Origin: an uncultured bacterium
GTDB taxonomy: Bacteria; Verrucomicrobiota; Kiritimatiellia; PWTM01
NCBI GenBank assembly: GCA_900661335.1
Contig: CAACVY010000010.1
Location: 1 to 48,092 of the forward strand
Length of the DNA: 48,092 nt
Direction: 5' to 3'
Shown here: positions 43,375 to 48,092 of the stretch, one piece after another
Position numbering within the stretch: the stretch's first letter is position 1
Layout: each line of letters begins with the position of its first letter
Notes under the pieces: generated by a model
What the model was told of the DNA's origin: nothing
Databases searched by the model: none
Seen by the model: only the letters and a program-made list of their open reading frames with translations
Made by a program: the position numbers and the translations under genes

Positions 43375-46044
43375 TCACTGGCGTTCGAGCACCAGCACTC
43401 CAGCCGAATCCAATGGCCAAGCCAGTTGTCCGAGAGTCGAGTCCCATTCGGTGTCCGGGAGTTCTCGAACCTGCCGGCCGTTCCAGATCACTCGATCGGT
43501 TGGGGCGAGCCCGGAGATGTAGGCTCTCGATCGGCCTGCGACCAGCGGCGTCAACCGCAATTCTGCGCGCTTCGGTTGTTTCGATGTTACCTCCACCGCG
43601 CCGGCGGCTCGAACGATCCAGGAACTCGGTGGAAGGCACACCGTGCGGTGAACCTCGGGGCCTAGAAAATAGTGGACCGTGCACTGGGCCAACACGGCAG
43701 GGTTGATGGCCGGTCCGCCACGCTCTTGGGACTGCAGCACCACGAAATCGGGCAACAGGCCCGCGCGCTGCGGGTCTTCGGGCGGCCACATCGCTTGCAG
43801 CGATGAGGCGACGATTCCGTTGGCGATTTTCCGCCATGGTCCGGTCGAATCGTAGCGCGATAGATTGTAGAGTGCCTCCGCGTACACGAGGCCGCACCAG
43901 TGCACGGGCAGGCCGAACCACACCGGCGCCGTCCAATGCGTGGCGCCGTAGACGGGAATCGGGGCATACAGACCGATGGGTCCTCGCGTGGGCGGCACCA
44001 GATAGACAAAGGGGACACCGGTCCACGCCCAGTACTGGGCGTCCTCGAGCCATTCCACGTCGCGCGTGACCTCGTAACCTTGCACGCACAGTTCCACCAT
44101 GTGCGCCGCGGCGAGGATGTCCGGCGTATGGAGGGGGATCTCCCAAGTTTGAGCGCCTCGTGGGATATCTCCTCGATACCGACGTCGTACTGCGGTCGCT
44201 CGCTCCAATGCCTCCCGACACACGTCGGGATCGCCGGAAAAAAGGGCCGCACGTAGCGCTCGTTCGGCCACTGCGCCGGAATAACCGCTGGCGTGACGTG
44301 CCGCATGCGTCGTGGAGAAGTCCGTTCCACCCGGCGTGGGTTGGTACGGCACGATGCCCTCTGGTGAAATCCGCGCCAATTCGTGGCGGGCAGCTGTACG
44401 TGCGGTCGCGACGGATCGAAGAACGTCGCGTCCCATCAACGCAGGTGCGATCCAACGTCCAGCCCCGATCTTGGCATGCCAGCGTTGGGCCGCGGGAACT
44501 GCCTGATACGAGCGTTCGGCCAGTTCGATCGCTTGGGCGCGAAGCGGTTCGTCTTGGAGCACCGCGGCCAGCCACCAAAGATGCACCGAGGCGTCCGCGG
44601 CCAGTTGGGGCTTCCAGTGATCATGGGGAGTCCAAGCGTGCCGGAACTGATCGCCGTCCCGAATGGGCGTCTCCATCCAACCGATCGCAGCGACGCGCGC
44701 GTAGCTTTCTCGCGTGTACGGATGTGGCGGCGGAGGCGGCAAGCCATGCGTCGCCACGTACAAGGCCACCAGCGGCACCATCGTCTCACCCTCGGTGCCG
44801 AGGATCTCGCCAGACCACCGCGCGGGCACGTTGGCACGAAGGATCCACGGAGGATCATTCCAGTAGCTACCTTCGTCGAGCGAACGCCCCGAGGGGGGAC
44901 GTGCAAACCATCCGAGCACATGTGCGCCGCCGCCCAACTGCCGATCAGGCGAATCGAACCAAGGCTGTAACCCTTCCTGGGGGGCCCAACTTAACCCCAC
45001 GACGCGCGACGTGGCGGCAACTCCCATCAGTGGAATGGTTACTTTGTACGAGGCTGGCGCCCGCCGAATCGCCGCACGCCCGACAACGTCGGCTTCGGAA
45101 CTGCTGGGCTCATCGTCGAGGTATTCGAGCCCACAGAATAGCCCTTGCCGTTTTCGCCCGCCAAAGGTGCCGGATCCCACTCGTAGCAACCAAACGGGTA
45201 ACGCGATCACGCTCCGATCCTGGTCGCACTGCACCGTAAAGCCTATTTCGACAACGCCCGACGGTCCTGGTCGCGCCGAGGTGAGAAAGCTCCAGGTGGC
45301 CCCATCCGGATCTCGTGCGCGCACGGTGCGTTCGATTGCCGCCTGCGTCGCTGAGACGCTCGCGCTCACCACGCAGTCGGCCACACGGAACCAGCGGTCC
45401 GTGTCATTAAGGGTATAGCCGATCCACACGTCGTCGTCCGCCATGCCCATCGGAACCCTCTGGACTTGAACGCTCCATCCTGTCGGGTCGGCCGCGACCG
45501 TCAGCGGCCCGGATTGCACGCGATCCGAGGCGCCCGTGGGGCCGATGGTGCGCTGCGAGGACCAGGTCGGCAGCGCAGGAGTCCGACGCGGCCACCAGCG
45601 CAACGCTGTGACCACCACCTCGCCCGTCGCCCCAGGAGGATCAAGCCGGATGCGAGTTTGGCGGGTCCAATTCGGCAACTGCACCCAACTGTGCACGAGG
45701 CCGGTCTGGAGTATTTGCCCGCGTTCCGACTGCGTTTCGTGGAAACCGCGTTCACCCCAAAAGACTTGAAACCAGCCTGGAGACGAGACGTGCCAAATCA
45801 CCTCCAACCACAGCGGGGCGGGAGATTCGAATGGTACGATCGGCCCAACCAGATACGGATCCGGCCCGCGGATTCGAACCCAAAGGCCAGTGCGGGTCAA
45901 CTCGGCTCGCTCGATATCCTTCGACCATGTCCAGTTCGTGGCGACACTCGGGGGTGCGCCATCCAGCCGAAGTTCTGCCCACCGGCGATCTTCGGCCCGG
46001 ACGCCCACAGTGGTAATGAGCACGCAGGCGACCAGGGTGCGCAT
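43375..46044 (-). CDS. Large secreted protein, probable (alpha/alpha)6-type carbohydrate-active enzyme, family not recognised
   Basis: 889 residues from ATG 46044 (MRTLVACVLITTVGVRAED, signal peptide), 13 bases after the GT9 stop. Residues 20-400 are beta-rich. About 440-790 are helical, with Trp/His-rich segments such as ASVHLWWLAAVLQD, GGTDFSTTHAARHASGYSG, TPDILAAAHMVELCVQGY and PVHWCGLVYAEALYNLSRY, as in six-hairpin toroids of glycosidases and lyases. The C-terminal 100 residues form a small beta domain. No catalytic motif is assigned. Another long minus-strand frame in 43349-44578 is a shadow. Confidence 0.7.
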   Translation of the reverse strand: MRTLVACVLITTVGVRAEDRRWAELRLDGAPPSVATNWTWSKDIERAELTRTGLWVRIRGPDPYLVGPIVPFESPAPLWLEVIWHVSSPGWFQVFWGERGFHETQSERGQILQTGLVHSWVQLPNWTRQTRIRLDPPGATGEVVVTALRWWPRRTPALPTWSSQRTIGPTGASDRVQSGPLTVAADPTGWSVQVQRVPMGMADDDVWIGYTLNDTDRWFRVADCVVSASVSATQAAIERTVRARDPDGATWSFLTSARPGPSGVVEIGFTVQCDQDRSVIALPVWLLRVGSGTFGGRKRQGLFCGLEYLDDEPSSSEADVVGRAAIRRAPASYKVTIPLMGVAATSRVVGLSWAPQEGLQPWFDSPDRQLGGGAHVLGWFARPPSGRSLDEGSYWNDPPWILRANVPARWSGEILGTEGETMVPLVALYVATHGLPPPPPHPYTRESYARVAAIGWMETPIRDGDQFRHAWTPHDHWKPQLAADASVHLWWLAAVLQDEPLRAQAIELAERSYQAVPAAQRWHAKIGAGRWIAPALMGRDVLRSVATARTAARHELARISPEGIVPYQPTPGGTDFSTTHAARHASGYSGAVAERALRAALFSGDPDVCREALERATAVRRRYRGDIPRGAQTWEIPLHTPDILAAAHMVELCVQGYEVTRDVEWLEDAQYWAWTGVPFVYLVPPTRGPIGLYAPIPVYGATHWTAPVWFGLPVHWCGLVYAEALYNLSRYDSTGPWRKIANGIVASSLQAMWPPEDPQRAGLLPDFVVLQSQERGGPAINPAVLAQCTVHYFLGPEVHRTVCLPPSSWIVRAAGAVEVTSKQPKRAELRLTPLVAGRSRAYISGLAPTDRVIWNGRQVRELPDTEWDSTLGQLAWPLDSAGVLVLERQ

Positions 46045-46057
46045 GCGTGACGAGTGC

Positions 46058-47035
46058 TCAGTTGTGCTTAGAATCATCGGGCTCTCTTTCCCGTATCTGT
46101 AAAGCTTGCTCGACGGCGTGGAGGACCTCTTCGGTGCGGATGCCCGCCATCGTGCGCGTGCTCGAGGTGACGAGATGGACCCGCGGACCGCGCGGTCCCC
46201 AGATCGTAGGATCGGTGGGGCCGAAGAGTGCCACCACCGGGATTCCCACGGCGGCAGCCAGATGGGTAATACCTGAATCGTTACCCAAGTACCCCGCGCT
46301 CGCGCTCAGCAGCGAGGCAACTTCCAACAGCGAGAGTCCCGCGACCCACGGTGCGTTCAGCTCGGTGGCCGCTTCGGCGACGCGCGTCTGTAATTCGTGG
46401 TCGGCCTCGCCAAGCAAAAACAGCAGGTTTTGCCCCAACTGGTTCCGGAGGAACCGAGCGACTTCGAGGAAGCCTTCCCATGGCCAAATCTTTGCGCGGC
46501 CTCCACTGCCGGGATGGATGACTACAGGTGGACTCGTCAGTCCTGTCGCCTGCCAGCGCGCGCGGCCCTCCGCGATCAAGCGTTCCGTCAAGGGCAGGCG
46601 TGGCACGGCGCCGCGCTCGTAGATCGCCAGGGACTCCAACGGCCGCAGCAAATGGTCCACGATATGCTCGGACGGACCCACGGGCGATCGGTACAACAGG
46701 CGGCGCACGCCGGCGGCCGTCAGGTTCTCTCCGACCAATCCATCCGGGTCGTGAAGGTAACTGAACACGTAGTCGAACGAGGCCAGATGCTGGCGGGTGG
46801 CCTCGTCAATGTTCGGTCGCCGTCCGAAGAACCGCGCCATGCCGGCGGTGTCGAGTCCCCGCACACGATCCACTAGTCCGGCCACTTCGGCCAAGCGGGC
46901 GATGTGCGGATAGCCGATCACCTCGATGTACGAGTCCGGCCAACGAGCGCGCAAGGCCGAGAACACTGGCAGGGTCACGATGAAGTCCCCGATCGCGCCT
47001 CCCCGCAGTACGAGAAATCGAGCTGGCCGGATCAA
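46058..47035 (-). CDS. GT9 family (heptosyltransferase-like) glycosyltransferase
   Basis: 325 residues, TTG start at 47035 (no ATG is available before an upstream gene). RFLVLRGGAIGDFIVTLPVFSALRARWPD is the N-terminal GT9 signature. VVIHPGSGGRAKIWPWEGFLEV and SAGYLGNDSGITHLAAAVGIPVVALFGPTDP form the C-terminal ADP-heptose binding part. It probably adds heptose or a related sugar to LPS core or another surface glycan. It lies 22 bases after the membrane-protein gene. Confidence 0.92.
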   Translation of the reverse strand: MIRPARFLVLRGGAIGDFIVTLPVFSALRARWPDSYIEVIGYPHIARLAEVAGLVDRVRGLDTAGMARFFGRRPNIDEATRQHLASFDYVFSYLHDPDGLVGENLTAAGVRRLLYRSPVGPSEHIVDHLLRPLESLAIYERGAVPRLPLTERLIAEGRARWQATGLTSPPVVIHPGSGGRAKIWPWEGFLEVARFLRNQLGQNLLFLLGEADHELQTRVAEAATELNAPWVAGLSLLEVASLLSASAGYLGNDSGITHLAAAVGIPVVALFGPTDPTIWGPRGPRVHLVTSSTRTMAGIRTEEVLHAVEQALQIREREPDDSKHN

Positions 47036-47057
47036 GGTGCCACCCGCGGGCGTGCTG

Positions 47058-47624
47058 CTACAGAACTGTCAGCCCGAGTGCACACAACAACGCGCCCAAG
47101 AACAATACGCCGGAACAGGTCCAACGATACCATTCCGGCGATAACATCCAACTGAGCCATCGGCGAAATCGATAGGGGCCGAGGATCCATGCGATGCCAA
47201 GGATAATGACGCCATACGTGACCGCCGCCACGAAGCTCGCCCAAGGGGAGTCGTGGAGTCGAACCGCACGCAAAACTGGGTTGGCGCCGAGCAACAGAAT
47301 TCCGCCGAGCGCGCGCACCGCCAACAGGTCGTCCATGAACAGCCCCACGGCGATCAGCGCGACAGTGTAGCTAGGCCACACATAGACCTTCCACGGTTCG
47401 AACCTCCCGAGTCGTCCGTGCTGGACGATGTTGGCAACCCAAAACAAAGCCAACGCCGAGAGTACCCATGCCGCCACGCGGCTGCGCGGGAAACTTACCA
47501 CCCACCTGCGCGCGGTTGCGGGCCAGAGCAGCGCGAGTACGGCCAACGCCGCCAACGCCGCGCCCGCGCAAATGCACATGGAAGCGAGCGTGAACACGGT
47601 CCGCGATAGTACTCGCCACGCCAC
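47058..47624 (-). CDS. Integral membrane protein, unknown
   Basis: 188 residues, GTG start, with about five hydrophobic helices. The loop IVQHGRLGRFEPWKVYVWPSY may be characteristic. No family is recognised. The operon position before the GT9 gene suggests an envelope or polysaccharide role. The frame is supported by the hydrophobic pattern and the close spacing. Confidence 0.7.
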   Translation of the reverse strand: MAWRVLSRTVFTLASMCICAGAALAALAVLALLWPATARRWVVSFPRSRVAAWVLSALALFWVANIVQHGRLGRFEPWKVYVWPSYTVALIAVGLFMDDLLAVRALGGILLLGANPVLRAVRLHDSPWASFVAAVTYGVIILGIAWILGPYRFRRWLSWMLSPEWYRWTCSGVLFLGALLCALGLTVL

Positions 47625-48092
47625 CCACTTTCAAACGAACCGGACGGTAGTGCGTTTCAAGGTCGTGCATTGCGCCATCCACGAGTTGGACACGATTGAA
47701 CACGGGAACAGTTCGTCGCCTCTGGGAAGGCCGTGGTGGGGTTGGCGATCTCGACCGTTCGGGCTTCCGACTTGTGGTCGCCATCGATTTGGCGCGGATA
47801 GCGATCGGTCCCGTGTGCGCGGTCTAACTGACCGCTATACGCCCGCGGCGATGGCGTCAGAACCAGGGACTAAGGTTTGCCTGGGCTTGTCCGGGTTCCA
47901 AAGGCTCGGCACGAATTGCATGGTTCCCTAGCGCCGATCCATTGCCATCCAATGCTGGGCTGGGGCGTCCGCCCACACCCGTGCGTGTGGATGTGTCCAA
48001 GCCATGGTGCAGGGGTGGGATATCGGCGTCCAAGGATTGGAAACTTCGATCCCGAATCCTTCCAATCCTCTCTGAAGGCGCGCCGGTTAACC
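47625..48092. other. Window-edge intergenic region with repeat copies
   Basis: 468 bases with no gene supported; a plus-strand frame that runs through it is mainly antisense to the membrane-protein gene. TCCAA sites occur at 47897, 47948, 47996, 48029 and 48061. Promoters for the membrane-protein gene should be near 47630-47700. Confidence 0.5.
47996..48073. repeat. Second TCCAA-type repeat cluster, 32-33 bp spacing, cut by window end
   Basis: TCCAA at 47996 (with GCC-ATGGT), at 48029 (full core TCCAA-GGA-TTGGA) and at 48061 (half-site followed by TCC-TCTCT). The steps are 33 and 32 bases. GAATCCT precedes the last, as GAATCCG precedes two copies of the 16.9-kb array. The next phased position would be outside the window. 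Confidence 0.6.

Noticed and set aside
43349-44578. 409-codon minus-strand gene
   Set aside because: It overlaps the 889-residue secreted protein in another frame; it is Arg-rich, lacks a family match and has no signal sequence.

Overview
The window is GC-rich, tightly packed bacterial chromosome and most likely comes from a Verrucomicrobiota-type (PVC superphylum) organism. This is inferred from gene content: a sulfatase, GH95, GH97, GH106 and GH172 enzymes, a DUF1080 protein, Tat-exported Gfo/Idh/MocA and isomerase-like proteins, and a huge Ser/Thr kinase with leucine-rich repeats. LPS-type genes (LptF/G-like permease, GT9) point to a Gram-negative envelope. No rRNA, tRNA, transposase, phage gene or CRISPR array was recognised.

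Layout. (1) 1-2135, plus: the 3' end of an Mrp/Mbh-type antiporter operon (MnhB-like tail, MbhE-like, MnhC, MnhD-like); the MnhD-like subunit appears to lack the pump lysine. (2) 2482-8044, minus: sulfatase, GH95 fucosidase and GntP permease joined by ATGA overlaps. (3) 8393-11173, plus: a fusion of a histidine-kinase core, a CoA-disulfide-reductase-like flavoprotein and a rhodanese domain, followed by a TM1266-type regulator of the family tied to [FeFe] hydrogenases. (4) 11240-16749, plus: GH97 and GH106 enzymes. (5) 16856-16996: five TCCAA-N3-TTGGA palindromes at 31-32 bp spacing between convergent genes; the same element reappears at the right edge. (6) 17175-26336, minus: a ten-gene housekeeping operon in transcription order trpS, scpA, scpB, pheA, hisC, aroF, tyrA, aroA, cmk, plsC. 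(7) 26337-29398: a possible structured RNA, an exported isomerase-like protein and a gene-poor stretch. (8) 29399-33556: an LptF/G-like permease, then grpE-dnaJ-rsmE and a DUF503 gene. (9) 33582-38099: a DUF1080 protein divergent from a GH172 plus Gfo/Idh/MocA pair. (10) 38437-47624: an RRM protein with its terminator, the kinase/LRR protein, a small membrane protein, a large secreted toroid-like protein, a GT9 transferase and a membrane protein.

How it works together. The carbohydrate genes form three small units for stripping sulfate, fucose, rhamnose, hexose and furanose groups from complex glycans, with sugar or sugar-acid uptake. The long minus-strand operon couples aromatic amino acid synthesis and tryptophan charging to chromosome segregation, CMP phosphorylation and phospholipid synthesis. 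The most novel items are the kinase-flavoprotein-rhodanese fusion, which looks like a built-in redox sensor kinase, and the helically phased palindrome array, whose place between convergent genes argues against an ordinary operator.
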